Positions 8,882 through 19,878 of a stretch of DNA of 64,000 nt are shown here, one piece after another; positions within the stretch are counted from its first letter, which is position 1, and every line of letters begins with the position of its first letter. Where the stretch lies: assembly GCF_029227915.1 (NCBI RefSeq), contig NC_079885.1:20161001-20225000 (forward strand). The letters run 5' to 3'. Below the pieces are notes generated by a model. It was not told where the DNA came from, ran no database searches, and saw only the letters and a list, made by a program, of their open reading frames with translations. The translations under genes were made by a program, and so were the position numbers. This stretch comes from Hydractinia symbiolongicarpus (lineage: Eukaryota; Cnidaria; Hydrozoa; Anthoathecata; Hydractiniidae).

Positions 8882-8955
8882 CGTCCCGGGGTGGGCTTGA
8901 ACCACCAACCTTTCGGTCACCAGCCGAAGGCGCTAACCAATTGCTCCACGGAGAC
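8882..8955 (-). pseudogene. class A2 copy with anticodon GGT (Thr)
   Basis: Plus-strand acc at 8,919-8,921 gives anticodon GGT, a Thr anticodon, in place of GTT. The body is otherwise class A2 (G37, A11/G24, C6/C67), so a functional Thr tRNA is unlikely. Confidence 0.75.
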
Positions 8956-9149
8956 ATGAAAATTACTAAAGTTTCCCTATTTACTAGTTAGCTAATTCAA
9001 TTTCAATGTTTTTAACACCACATCTGACTATGCAGGTAAACGTAGTTTCAAGACTAAAACTACCGTTGCTTTTACAGTTATCGTGACATTAGGAATCATA
9101 AGCAGTGGTAGCACTATCTGTTTCATCTGATCGAAGTATTTGTTCATTG

Positions 9150-9206
<57 letters not shown>

Positions 9207-9223
9207 AATTGCGCCACGGAGAC
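9150..9223 (-). tRNA. tRNA-Asn: tRNA-Asn(GTT), class A consensus
   Basis: Identical to consensus. Confidence 0.93.
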
Positions 9224-9418
9224 ATGAAACTTACGGAAGTTTCCCTAATTACAAGTTGGCTCATTTACTTTAATTTATTTTTATTAGCACATCTGATGAT
9301 GCCAGTAAACATGGCTACAACAGTAACACTACCGTTGCTCTTACAGTTAACGTGACATTAGGAATAAGAGGCAATGATAGCACTCTCTCATTTTTCTGAT
9401 GGACATACTTGTTCATCG

Positions 9419-9420
9419 CT

Positions 9421-9475
<55 letters not shown>

Positions 9476-9492
9476 AATTGCGCCACGGAGAC
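9419..9492 (-). tRNA. tRNA-Asn: tRNA-Asn(GTT)-like hybrid, class AB
   Basis: Consensus A body with G1/A72. Confidence 0.6.
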
Positions 9493-9687
9493 ATGAAACT
9501 TACCGAAGTTTCCCTATTTACAAGTTGGCTCATTTACTTTCGTTTATTTTTAATAGCACATCTGATGATGCCTGTAAACATGGCTACAACAGTAACACTA
9601 CCTTTGCTCTTACAGTTAACGTGACATTAGGAATAAGAGGCAGTGATAGTACTTTCTGATTCTTCTGATGGACATATTTGTTCATCG

Positions 9688-9689
9688 CC

Positions 9690-9720
<31 letters not shown>

Positions 9721-9760
9721 CGTTAACAGCCGAACGCGCTAATCAATTGCGCACGGAGAC
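9688..9760 (-). pseudogene. pseudo-tRNA-Asn, class B1, 73 nt
   Basis: B1 3' part joined to the gcgcacggagac end seen in B2 copies. Confidence 0.83.
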
Positions 9761-9953
9761 ACGAAACATACTGAAGTATCCCTATTTACTAGTTAGCTAA
9801 TTCAATTTCAATGTTTTTAACACCATATCTGACTATGCAGTAAACGTAGTTTCAAGACTAAATCTACCGTTGCTTTTACAATTATCGTGACAATAGGAAT
9901 CATCAGCAGTGGTAGCACTATCTTTTTCATCTGATCGAATTGTTTGTTCATTG

Positions 9954-10027
9954 CGTCCCGGGGTGGGCTTGAACCACCAACCTTTCGGTCAACAGCCGAA
10001 CGCGCTAACCAATTGCTCCACGGAGAC
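9954..10027 (-). pseudogene. tRNA-Asn-like, class A2 (type description)
   Basis: Anticodon GTT is kept, but base 37 is G instead of the A that carries t6A in tRNA-Asn, the D-stem has A11/G24 (which also removes A-box C11), and the acceptor has C6/C67. Upstream flank carries the one-mismatch dyad gaaaatt. Confidence 0.7.
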
Positions 10028-10221
10028 ATGAAAATTACTAAAGTTTCCCTATTTACTAGTTAGCTAATTCAATTTCAATGTTTTTAACACCACATCTGAC
10101 TATGCAGGTAAACGTAGTTTCAAGACTAAAACTACCGTTGCTTTTACAGTTATCGTGACATTAGGAATCATAAGCAGTGGTAGCACTATCTGTTTCATCT
10201 GATCGAAGTATTTGTTCATTG

Positions 10222-10278
<57 letters not shown>

Positions 10279-10295
10279 AATTGCGCCACGGAGAC
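10222..10295 (-). tRNA. tRNA-Asn: tRNA-Asn(GTT), class A consensus
   Basis: Identical to consensus. Confidence 0.93.
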
Positions 10296-10490
10296 ATGAA
10301 ACTTACGAAAGTTTCCCTAATTACAAGTTGGCTCATTTACTTTCATTTATTTTTATTAGCACATCTGATGATGCCAGTAAACATGGCTACAACAGTAACA
10401 CTACCGTTGCTCTTACAGTTAACGTGACATTAGGAATAAGAGGCAATGATAGCACTCTCTCATTTTTCTGATGGACATACTTGTTCATCG

Positions 10491-10492
10491 CT

Positions 10493-10547
<55 letters not shown>

Positions 10548-10564
10548 AATTGCGCCACGGAGAC
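10491..10564 (-). tRNA. tRNA-Asn: tRNA-Asn(GTT)-like hybrid, class AB
   Basis: Consensus A body with G1/A72. Confidence 0.6.
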
Positions 10565-10759
10565 ATGAAACTTACCGAAGTTTCCCTATTTACAATTTGG
10601 CTCATTTACTTTCGTTTATTTTTAATAGCACATCTGATGATGCCTGTAAACATGGCTACAACAGTAACACTACCTTTGCTCTTACAGTTAACGTGACATT
10701 AGGAATAAGAGGCAGTGATAGCACTTTCTGATTCTTCTGATGGACATATTTGTTCATCG

Positions 10760-10761
10760 CC

Positions 10762-10792
<31 letters not shown>

Positions 10793-10833
10793 CGTTAACA
10801 GCCGAACGCGCTAACCAATTGCGGCACGAAGAC
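10760..10833 (-). pseudogene. pseudo-tRNA-Asn, class B1
   Basis: Class B1. Confidence 0.87.
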
Positions 10834-11026
10834 ACGAAACATACTGAAGTATCCCTATTTACTAGTTAGCTAATTCAATTTCAATGTTTTTAACACCATA
10901 TCTGACTATGCAGTAAACGTAGTTTCAAGACTAAATCTACCGTTGCTTTTACAATTATCGTGACATTAGGAATCATAAGCCGTGGTAGCACTATCTGTTT
11001 CATCTGATCGAATTGTTTGTTCATTG

Positions 11027-11083
<57 letters not shown>

Positions 11084-11100
11084 AATTGCGCCACGGAGAC
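11027..11100 (-). tRNA. tRNA-Asn: tRNA-Asn(GTT), class A consensus
   Basis: Identical to consensus; its trailer has lost the distal T4 (ctaaatctacc). Confidence 0.93.
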
Positions 11101-11295
11101 ATGAAACTTACTGAAGTTTCCCTATTTACAAGTTGGCTCATTTACTTTCGTTTATTTTTAATAGCACATCTGATGATGCCAGTAAACATGGCTACAAGAG
11201 TAACACTACCGTTGCTCTTACAGTTAACGTGACATTAGGAATAAGAGGCAGTGATAGCACTCTCTGATTCTTCTGATGCACATATTTGTTCATCG

Positions 11296-11369
11296 CCTCC
11301 CCTGGTGTGCTTGAACCACCAACCTTTCCGTTAACAGCCGAACGCGCTAACCAATTGCGGCACGAAGAC
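11296..11369 (-). pseudogene. pseudo-tRNA-Asn, class B1
   Basis: Class B1 with acceptor/T-stem changes (cctggtgtgc). Confidence 0.85.
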
Positions 11370-11562
11370 ACGAAACATACTGAAGTATCCCTATTTACTA
11401 GTTAGCTAATTAAATTTCAATGTTTTTAACACCATATCTGACTATGCAGTAAACGTAGTTTCAAGACTAAATCTACCGTTGCTTTTACAATTATCGTGAC
11501 AATAGGAATCATCAGCAGTGGTAGCACTATCTTTTTCATCTGATCGAATTGTTTGTTCATTG

Positions 11563-11619
<57 letters not shown>

Positions 11620-11636
11620 AATTGCGCCACGCAGAC
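11563..11636 (-). tRNA. tRNA-Asn: tRNA-Asn(GTT), class A variant
   Basis: Acceptor mismatch G5/G68; otherwise consensus. Confidence 0.65.
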
Positions 11637-11831
11637 ATGAAACTTACTGAAGTTTCCCTATTTACAAGTTGGCTCATTTACTTTCGTTTATTTTTAATAG
11701 CACATCTGATGATGCCAGTAAACATGGCTACAACAGTAACACTACCGTTGCTCTTACAGTTAACGTGACATTAGGAATAAGAGGCAGTGATAGCACTCTC
11801 TGATTTTTAAGATGGACATACTTGTTCATCA

Positions 11832-11833
11832 CT

Positions 11834-11888
<55 letters not shown>

Positions 11889-11905
11889 AATTGCGCCACG
11901 GAGAC
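11832..11905 (-). tRNA. tRNA-Asn: tRNA-Asn(GTT)-like hybrid, class AB
   Basis: Consensus A body with G1/A72. Confidence 0.6.
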
Positions 11906-12100
11906 ATGAAACTTACTGAAGTTTCCCTATTTACAAGTTGGCTCATTTACTTTCATTTATTTTTAATAGCACATCTGATGATGCCAGTAAACATGGCTAC
12001 AATAGTAACACTACCCTTGCTCTTACAGTTAACGTGACATTAGGAATAAAAGGCAGTGATAGCACTCTCTGATTCTTCTGATGGACATATTTGTTCATCG

Positions 12101-12174
12101 CCTCCCCGGATGGGCTTGAACCACCAACCCTTCCGTTAACAGCCGAACGCGCTAACCAATTGTGGCACGAAGAC
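12101..12174 (-). pseudogene. pseudo-tRNA-Asn, class B1
   Basis: Class B1 with G50/T64 wobble and tgtggc D-arm change. Confidence 0.85.
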
Positions 12175-12368
12175 ACGAAACATACTGAAGTATCCTTTTT
12201 TACTAGTTAGCTAATTCAATTTCAATGTTTTTAACACCACATCTGACTATGCAGGTAAACGTAGTTTCAAGACTAAAACTACCGTTGCTTTTACAATTAC
12301 TGTGACATTAGGAATCATAAGCAGTGGTAGCACTATCTGTTTCATCTGATCGAAGAATTTGATCATTG

Positions 12369-12376
12369 CGTCCCCA

Positions 12377-12425
<49 letters not shown>

Positions 12426-12442
12426 AATTGCGCCACGGACTC
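12369..12442 (-). pseudogene. class A copy with altered acceptor
   Basis: Acceptor 5' end GAGTCCG gives A2/A71 and G3/G70 mismatches. The same change occurs at 24,436-24,509. Confidence 0.65.
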
Positions 12443-12637
12443 ATGAAACTTACTGAAGTTTCCCTATTTACAAGTTGGCTCATTTACTTTCATTTATTTT
12501 TAATAGCACATCTGATGATGCCAGTAAACATGGCTACAAGAGTAACACTACCGTTGCTCTTACAGTTAACGTGACATTAGGAATAAGAGGCAGTGATAGC
12601 ACTCTCTGATTCTTCTGATGGACATATTTGTTCATCG

Positions 12638-12711
12638 CCTCCCCGGGTGGGGTTGAACCACCAACCTTTCCGTTAACAGCCGAACGCGCTAACCAATTGC
12701 GGCACGAAGAC
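12638..12711 (-). pseudogene. pseudo-tRNA-Asn, class B1
   Basis: Class B1; base 59 change (ggggttg). Confidence 0.85.
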
Positions 12712-12904
12712 ACGAAACATACTGAAGTATCCTTTTTTACTAGTTAGCTAATTCAATTTCAATGTTTTTAACACCATATCTGACTATGCAGTAAACGTAG
12801 TTTCAAGACTAAATCTACCGTTGCTTTTACAATTATCGTGACATTAGGAATCATAAGCAGTGGTAGCACTATCTGTTTCATCTGATCGAATTGTTTGTTC
12901 ATTG

Positions 12905-12961
<57 letters not shown>

Positions 12962-12978
12962 AATTGCGCCACGGAGAC
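12905..12978 (-). tRNA. tRNA-Asn: tRNA-Asn(GTT), class A consensus
   Basis: Identical to consensus; distal T4 lost. Confidence 0.93.
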
Positions 12979-13173
12979 ATGAAAATTACTGAAGTTTCGC
13001 TATTTACAAGTTGGCTCATTTACTTTCATTTATTTTTAATAGCACATCTGATGATGCCAGTAGACATGGCTACAAGAGTAACACTACCGTTGCTCTTACA
13101 GTTAGCGTGACATTAGGAATAAGAGGCAGTGATAGCACTCTCTAATTCTTCTGATGGACATATTTGTTCATCG

Positions 13174-13175
13174 CC

Positions 13176-13206
<31 letters not shown>

Positions 13207-13247
13207 CGTTAACAGCTGAACGCGCTAACCAATTGTGGCACGAAGAC
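13174..13247 (-). pseudogene. pseudo-tRNA-Asn, class B1
   Basis: Class B1; A30 and tgtggc changes. Confidence 0.85.
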
Positions 13248-13440
13248 ACGAAACATACTGAAGTATCCCTATTTACTAGTTAGCTAATTCAATTTCAATG
13301 TTTTTAACACCACATCTGACTATGCAGTAAACGTAGTTTCAAGACTAAATCTACCGTTGATTTTACAATTATCGTGACATTAGGAATCATAAGCAGTGGT
13401 AGCACTATCTGTTTCATCTGATCGAAGTATTTGTTCATTG

Positions 13441-13476
<36 letters not shown>

Positions 13477-13514
13477 CAACAGCTGAACGCGCTAACCAAT
13501 TGCTTCACGGAGAC
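13441..13514 (-). pseudogene. tRNA-Asn-like, class A2
   Basis: G37, A30/C40 and D-arm changes (gcttcacgg). Confidence 0.7.
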
Positions 13515-13709
13515 ATGAAAATTACTGAAGTTTCCCTATTTACAAGTTGGCTCAATTACTTTCATTTATTTTTAATAGCACATCTGATGATGCCAGTAAA
13601 CATGGCTACAACAGTAACACTACCGTTGCTCTTACAGTTAACGTGACATTAGGAATAAGAGGCAATGATAGAACTCTCTGATTTTTCTGATGGACATACT
13701 TGTTCATCG

Positions 13710-13711
13710 CT

Positions 13712-13766
<55 letters not shown>

Positions 13767-13783
13767 AATTGCGCCACGGAGAC
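13710..13783 (-). tRNA. tRNA-Asn: tRNA-Asn(GTT)-like hybrid, class AB
   Basis: Consensus A body with G1/A72. Confidence 0.6.
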
Positions 13784-13978
13784 ATGAAACTTACTGAAGT
13801 TTCCCTATTTACAAGTTGGCTCATTTACTTTCGTTTATTTTTAATAGCACATCTGATGATGCCAGTAAACATGGCTACAACAGTAACACTACCGTAGCTC
13901 TTACAGTTAACGTGACATTAGGAATACGAGGCAGTGATAGCACTTTCTGATTCTTCTGATGGACATATTTGTTCATCG

Positions 13979-14052
13979 CCTCCCCGGGTGGGCTTGAACC
14001 ACCAACTTTTCCGTTAACAGCCGAACGCGCTAACCAATTGCGGCACGAAGAC
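13979..14052 (-). pseudogene. pseudo-tRNA-Asn, class B1
   Basis: Class B1; extra T in the variable region (caactttt). Confidence 0.85.
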
Positions 14053-14245
14053 ACGAAACATACTGAAGTATCCCTATTTACTAGTTAGCTAATTCAATTT
14101 CAATGTTTTTAACACCATATCTGACTATGCAGTAAACGTAGTTTCAAGACTAAAACTACCGTTGCTTTTACAATTATTGCGACATTAGGAATCATAAGCA
14201 GTGGTAGCACTATCTGTTTCATCTGATCGAAGAGTTTTTTCATTG

Positions 14246-14319
14246 CGTCCCCGGGTGGGCTTGACCCACCAACATTTCGGTTAACAGCCGAACGCGCTAA
14301 CCAATTGCGCCACGGAGAC
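14246..14319 (-). pseudogene. class A copy with broken B box
   Basis: T54 is G (gacccacc); other arms intact. Confidence 0.62.
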
Positions 14320-14514
14320 ATGAAACTTACTGAAGTTTACCTATTTACAAGTTGGCTCATTTACTTTCATTACTTTTTAATAGCACATCTGATGATGCCA
14401 GTAAACATGGCTACAAGAGTAACACTACCGTTGCTTTTACAGTTAACGTGACATTAGGAATAAGAGGCAGTGATAGCACTCTCGGATTTTTCTGATGGAC
14501 ATACTTGTTCATCG

Positions 14515-14588
14515 CTTCCCCGGGTGCGCTTGAACCAACAACCTTTCTTTTAACAGCCGAACGCGCTAACCAATTGCGGCACTAAGAC
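14515..14588 (-). pseudogene. pseudo-tRNA-Asn, class B2
   Basis: C61 lost; T-stem and anticodon 3' strand altered (gaaccaaca, tctttt). Confidence 0.85.
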
Positions 14589-14782
14589 ACGAAACATACT
14601 GAAGTATCCCTATTTACTACTTAGCTAATTCAATTTCAATGTTTTTAACACCACATCTGACTATGCAGGTAAACGTAGTTTCAAGACTAAAACTACCGTT
14701 GCTTTTACAATTATCGTGACATTAGGAATCATAAGCAGTGGTAGCACTATCTGTTTCATCTGATCGAAGTATTTGTTCATTG

Positions 14783-14839
<57 letters not shown>

Positions 14840-14856
14840 AATTGCGCCACGGAGAC
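14783..14856 (-). tRNA. tRNA-Asn: tRNA-Asn(GTT), class A consensus
   Basis: Identical to consensus. Confidence 0.93.
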
Positions 14857-15051
14857 ATGAAACTTACCGAAGTTTCCCTATTTACAAGTTGGCTCATTTA
14901 CTTTCGTTTATTTTTAATAGCACATCTGATGATGCCGGTAAACATGGCTACAACAGTAACACTACCTTTGCTCTTACAGTTAACGTGACATTAGGAATAA
15001 GAGGCAGTGATAGCACTTTCTGATTCTTCTGATGGACATATTTGTTCATCG

Positions 15052-15125
15052 CCTCCCCGGGTGGGGTTGAACCACCAACCTTTCCGTTAACAGCCGAACG
15101 CGCTAACCAATTGCGGCACGAAGAC
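15052..15125 (-). pseudogene. pseudo-tRNA-Asn, class B1
   Basis: Class B1; ggggttg variant as at 12,638. Confidence 0.85.
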
Positions 15126-15318
15126 ACGAAACATACTGAAGTATCCTTTTTTACTAGTTAGCTAATTCAATTTCAATGTTTTTAACACCACATCTGACTA
15201 TGCAGTAAACGTAGTTTCAAGACTAAATCTACCGTTGCTTTTACAATTATCGTGACATTAGGAAACATAAGCAGTGGTAGCACTATCTGTTTCATCTGAT
15301 CGAATTGTTTGTTCATTG

Positions 15319-15375
<57 letters not shown>

Positions 15376-15392
15376 AATTGCGCCACGGAGAC
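15319..15392 (-). tRNA. tRNA-Asn: tRNA-Asn(GTT), class A consensus
   Basis: Identical to consensus; distal T4 lost. Confidence 0.93.
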
Positions 15393-15587
15393 ATGAAACT
15401 TACTGAAGTTTCCCTATTTACAAGTTGGCTCATTTACTTTCGTTTATTTTTAATAGCACATCTGATGATGCCAGTAAACATGGCTACAAGAGTAACACTA
15501 CCGTTGCTCTTACAGTTAACGTGACATTAGGAATAAGAGGCAGTGATAGCACTCTCTGATTCTTCTGATGCACATATTTGTTCATCG

Positions 15588-15589
15588 CC

Positions 15590-15620
<31 letters not shown>

Positions 15621-15661
15621 CGTTAACAGCCGAACGCGCTAACCAATTGCGGCACGAAGAC
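15588..15661 (-). pseudogene. pseudo-tRNA-Asn, class B1
   Basis: Class B1. Confidence 0.87.
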
Positions 15662-15854
15662 ACGAAACATACTGAAGTATCCCTATTTACTAGTTAGCTA
15701 ATTCAATTTCAATGTTTTTAACACCATATCTGACTATGCAGTAAACGTAGTTTCAAGACTAAATCTACCGTTGCTTTTACAATTATCGTGACATTAGGAA
15801 TCATCAGCAGTGGTAGCACTATCTTTTTCATCTGATCGAATTTTTTGTTCATTG

Positions 15855-15911
<57 letters not shown>

Positions 15912-15928
15912 AATTGCGCCACGGAGAC
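15855..15928 (-). tRNA. tRNA-Asn: tRNA-Asn(GTT), class A consensus
   Basis: Identical to consensus; distal T4 lost. Confidence 0.93.
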
Positions 15929-16123
15929 ATGAAACTTACTGAAGTTTCCCTATTTACAAGTTGGCTCATTTACTTTCGTTTATTTTTAATAGCACATCTG
16001 ATGATGCCAGTAAACATGGCTACAACAGTAACACTACCGTTGCTCTTACAGTTAACGTGACATTAGGAATAAGAGGCAGTGATAGCACTCTCTGATTTTT
16101 CTGATGGACATACTTGTTCATCG

Positions 16124-16144
16124 CTTCCCCGGGTGCGCTTGAAT

Positions 16145-16180
<36 letters not shown>

Positions 16181-16197
16181 AATTGCGCCACGGAGAC
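16124..16197 (-). pseudogene. hybrid class AB with B-box loss
   Basis: A body, G1/A72, C61 lost and T-stem change (gaatcacc). Confidence 0.7.
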
Positions 16198-16392
16198 ATG
16201 AAACTTACTGAAGTTTCCCTATTTACAAGTTGGCTCATTTACTTTCGTTTATTTTTAATAGCACATCTGATGATGCCAGTAAACATGGCTACAAGAGTAA
16301 CACTACCGTTGCTCTTACAGTTAACGTGACATTAGGAATAAGAGGCAGTGATAGCACTCTCTGATTCTTCTGATGGACATATTTGTTCATCG

Positions 16393-16394
16393 CC

Positions 16395-16425
<31 letters not shown>

Positions 16426-16466
16426 CGTTAACAGCTGAACACGCTAACCAATTGTGGCACGAAGAC
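16393..16466 (-). pseudogene. pseudo-tRNA-Asn, class B1
   Basis: Class B1; A30, A-for-G at 25 region (aacacgc) and tgtggc. Confidence 0.85.
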
Positions 16467-16660
16467 ACGAAACATTACTAAAGTATCCCTATTTACTAGT
16501 TAGCTAATTCAATTTCAATGTTTTTAACACCACATCTGACTATGCAGTAAACGTAGTTTCAAGACTAAATCTACCGTTGATTTTACAATTATCGTGCCAT
16601 TAGGAATCATAAGCAGTGGTAGCACTATCTGTTTCATCTGATCGAAGTATTTGTTCATTG

Positions 16661-16696
<36 letters not shown>

Positions 16697-16734
16697 CAAC
16701 AGCTGAACGCGCTAACCAATTGCTTCACGGAGAC
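16661..16734 (-). pseudogene. tRNA-Asn-like, class A2
   Basis: Same variant as 13,441-13,514. Confidence 0.7.
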
Positions 16735-16929
16735 ATGAAAATTACTGAAGTTTCGCTATTTACAAGTTGGCTCATTTACTTTCATTTATTTTTAATAGCA
16801 CATCTGATGATGCCAGTAGACATGGCTACAAGAGTAACACTACCGTTGCTCTTACAGTTAACGTGACATTAGGAATAAGAGGCAGTGATAGCACTCTCTG
16901 ATTCTTCTGATGGACATATTTGTTCATCG

Positions 16930-16931
16930 CC

Positions 16932-16962
<31 letters not shown>

Positions 16963-17003
16963 CGTTAACAGCTGAACGCGTTAACCAATTGTGGCACGAA
17001 GAC
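16930..17003 (-). pseudogene. pseudo-tRNA-Asn, class B1
   Basis: Class B1; A30 and tgtggc changes. Confidence 0.85.
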
Positions 17004-17196
17004 ACGAAACATACTGAAGTATCCCTATTTACCAGTTAGCTAATTCAATTTCAATGTTTTTAACACCACATCTGACTATGCAGTAAACGTAGTTTCAAGA
17101 CTAAATCTACCGTTGATTTTACAATTATCGTGACATTAGGAATCATAAGCAGTGGTAGCACTATCTGTTTCATCTGATCGAAGTATTTGTTCATTG

Positions 17197-17232
<36 letters not shown>

Positions 17233-17270
17233 CAACAGCTGAACGCGCTAACCAATTGCTTCACGGAGAC
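17197..17270 (-). pseudogene. tRNA-Asn-like, class A2
   Basis: Same variant as 13,441-13,514. Confidence 0.7.
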
Positions 17271-17465
17271 ATGAAAATTACTGAAGTTTCCCTATTTACA
17301 AGTTGGCTCAATTACTTTCATTTATTTTTAATAGCACATCTGATGATGCCAGTAAACATGGCTACAACAGTAACACTACCGTTGCTCTTACAGTTAACGT
17401 GACATTAGGAATAAGAGGCAATGATAGAACTCTATGATTTTTCTGATGGACATACTTGTTCATCG

Positions 17466-17467
17466 CT

Positions 17468-17522
<55 letters not shown>

Positions 17523-17539
17523 AATTGCGCCACGGAGAC
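17466..17539 (-). tRNA. tRNA-Asn: tRNA-Asn(GTT)-like hybrid, class AB
   Basis: Consensus A body with G1/A72. Confidence 0.6.
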
Positions 17540-17734
17540 ATGAAACTTACTGAAGTTTCCCTATTTACAAGTTGGTTCATTTACTTTCGTTTATTTTTAA
17601 TAGCACATCTGATGATGCCAGTAAACATGGCTACAACAGTAACACTACCGTAGCTCTTACAGTTAACGTGACATTAGGAATAAGAGGCAGTGATAGCACT
17701 TTCTGATTCTTCTGATGGACATATTTGTTCATCG

Positions 17735-17736
17735 CC

Positions 17737-17767
<31 letters not shown>

Positions 17768-17808
17768 CGTTAACAGCCGAACGCGCTAACCAATTGCGGC
17801 ACGAAGAC
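17735..17808 (-). pseudogene. pseudo-tRNA-Asn, class B1
   Basis: Class B1. Confidence 0.87.
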
Positions 17809-18001
17809 ACGAAACATACTGAAGTATCCCTATTTACTAGTTAGCTAATTCAATTTCAATGTTTTTAACACCATATCTGACTATGCAGTAAACGTAGTTT
17901 CAAGACTAAAACTACCGTTGCTTTTACAATTATTGCGACATTAGGAATCATAAGCAGTGGTAGCACTATCTGTTTCATCTGATCGAAGAGTTTGTTCATT
18001 G

Positions 18002-18075
18002 CGTCCCCGGGTGGGCTTGACCCACCAACATTTCGGTTAACAGCCGAACGCGCTAACCAATTGCGCCACGGAGAC
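18002..18075 (-). pseudogene. class A copy with broken B box
   Basis: T54 is G (gacccacc). Confidence 0.62.
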
Positions 18076-18270
18076 ATGAAACTTACTGAAGTTTACCTAT
18101 TTACAAGTTGGCTCATTTACTTTCATTACTTTTTAATAGCACATCTGATGATGCCAGTAAACATGGCTACAAGAGTAACACTATCGTTGCTCTTACAGTT
18201 AACGTGACATTAGGAATAAGAGGCAGTGATAGCACTCTCTGATTTTTCTGATGGACATACTTGTTCATCG

Positions 18271-18343
18271 CTTCCCCGGGTGCGCTTGAACCACCAACCT
18301 TTCCGTTAACAGCCGAAAGCGCTAACCAATTGCGCACGGAGAC
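18271..18343 (-). pseudogene. pseudo-tRNA-Asn, class B2, 73 nt
   Basis: C61 lost; one base missing (gcgcacgg). Confidence 0.85.
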
Positions 18344-18537
18344 ACGAAACATACTGAAGTATCCCTATTTACTAGTTATCTAATTCAATTTCAATGTTTT
18401 TAACACCACATCTGACTATGCAGGTAAACGTAGTTTCAAGACTAAAACTACCGTTGCTTTTACAATTATCGTGACATTAGGAATCATAAGCAGTGGTAGC
18501 ACTATCTGTTTCATCTGATCGAAGTGTTTGTTCATTG

Positions 18538-18578
<41 letters not shown>

Positions 18579-18611
18579 TCCGAACGCGCTAACCAATTGC
18601 GCCACGGAGAC
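18538..18611 (-). tRNA. tRNA-Asn: tRNA-Asn(GTT), class A
   Basis: Single change C32 to A in the anticodon loop; stems intact. Confidence 0.82.
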
Positions 18612-18806
18612 ATGAAAATTACTGAAGTTTCCCTATTTACAAGTTGGCTCAATTACTTTCATTTATTTTTAATAGCACATCTGATGATGCCAGTAAACAT
18701 GGCTACAACAGTAACACTACCGTTGCTCTTACAGTTAACGTGACATTAGGAATAAGAGGCAATGATAGAACTCTATGATTTTTCTGATGGACATACTTGT
18801 TCATCG

Positions 18807-18808
18807 CT

Positions 18809-18863
<55 letters not shown>

Positions 18864-18880
18864 AATTGCGCCACGGAGAC
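18807..18880 (-). tRNA. tRNA-Asn: tRNA-Asn(GTT)-like hybrid, class AB
   Basis: Consensus A body with G1/A72; copy of 17,466 at +1,341 bp. Confidence 0.6.
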
Positions 18881-19075
18881 ATGAAACTTACTGAAGTTTC
18901 CCTATTTACAAGTTGGTTCATTTACTTTCGTTTATTTTTAATAGCACATCTGATGATGCCAGTAAACATGGCTACAACAGTAACACTACCGTAGCTCTTA
19001 CAGTTAACGTGACATTAGGAATAAGAGGCAGTGATAGCACTTTCTGATTCTTCTGATGGACATATTTGTTCATCG

Positions 19076-19077
19076 CC

Positions 19078-19108
<31 letters not shown>

Positions 19109-19149
19109 CGTTAACAGCCGAACGCGCTAACCAATTGCGGCACGAAGAC
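19076..19149 (-). pseudogene. pseudo-tRNA-Asn, class B1
   Basis: Class B1. Confidence 0.87.
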
Positions 19150-19342
19150 ACGAAACATACTGAAGTATCCCTATTTACTAGTTAGCTAATTCAATTTCAA
19201 TGTTTTTAACACCATATCTGACTATGCAGTAAACGTAGTTTCAAGACTAAAACTACCGTTGCTTTTACAATTATTGCGACATTAGGAATCATAAGCAGTG
19301 GTAGCACTATCTGTTTCATCTGATCGAAGAGTTTGTTCATTG

Positions 19343-19416
19343 CGTCCCCGGGTGGGCTTGACCCACCAACATTTCGGTCAACAGCCGAACGCGCTAACCA
19401 ATTGCGCCACGGAGAC
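19343..19416 (-). pseudogene. class A copy with broken B box and G37
   Basis: T54 is G and base 37 is G; D-stem intact. Confidence 0.62.
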
Positions 19417-19611
19417 ATGAAACTTACTGAAGTTTACCTATTTACAAGTTGGCTCATTTACTTTCATTACTTTTTAATAGCACATCTGGTGATGCCAGTA
19501 AACATGGCTACAAGAGTAACACTATCGTTGCTCTTACAGTTAACGTGACATTAGGAATAAGAGGCAGTGATAGCACTCTCTGATTTTTCTGATGGACATA
19601 CTTGTTCATCG

Positions 19612-19684
19612 CTTCCCCGGGTGCGCTTGAACCACCAACCTTTCCGTTAACAGCCGAAAGCGCTAACCAATTGCGCACGGAGAC
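19612..19684 (-). pseudogene. pseudo-tRNA-Asn, class B2, 73 nt
   Basis: C61 lost; one base missing. Confidence 0.85.
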
Positions 19685-19878
19685 ACGAAACATACTGAAG
19701 TATCCCTATTTACTAGTTATCTAATTCAATTTCAATGTTTTTAACACCACATCTGACTATGCAGGTAAACGTAGTTTCAAGACTAAAACTACCGTTGCTT
19801 TTACAATTATCGTGACATTAGGAATCATAAGCAGTGGTAGCACTATCTGTTTCATCTGATCGAAGTATTTGTTCATTG

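Larger units (their letters stand above)
5666..9491. repeat. Nested repeats: 2,413-bp and 804-bp shifts
   Basis: Unit order and private variants at 5,666-7,078 recur at 8,079-9,491 (shift 2,413 bp, nine units). Shared marks include the T-arm variant ttgacccacc, the missing C in gcgcacgg and the taatcgaagag flank. Inside, units at 6,469, 6,737 and 7,006 recur 804 bp later at 7,273, 7,541 and 7,810 (three-unit repeat A2-A-AB). Confidence 0.8.
8882..11026. repeat. Four-unit higher-order repeat, shift 1,072 bp
   Basis: The A2-A-AB-B1 order starting at 8,882, 9,150, 9,419 and 9,688 recurs at 9,954, 10,222, 10,491 and 10,760 with the same flank variants, for example tctctcatttttc and cctttgctctt. 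Confidence 0.8.
12101..12711. repeat. Block repeated 12,067 bp away at 24,168-24,778
   Basis: Units at 12,101 (B1), 12,369 (A) and 12,638 (B1) correspond to 24,168, 24,436 and 24,705. Shared private marks are ccggatgggc with aacccttccg, the cctttttt spacer change and the altered acceptor end cggactc with an adjacent ccag or ccagg. This is the longest-range repeat relationship I noticed. Confidence 0.7.
13441..14588. repeat. Block repeated at 17,197-18,343 (shift 3,756 bp)
   Basis: The A2-AB-B1-A-B2 order starting at 13,441, 13,710, 13,979, 14,246 and 14,515 matches 17,197, 17,466, 17,735, 18,002 and 18,271. Both share the private agaactct change and the ccgtagctctt change. The last B2 unit is more diverged. 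Confidence 0.7.
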
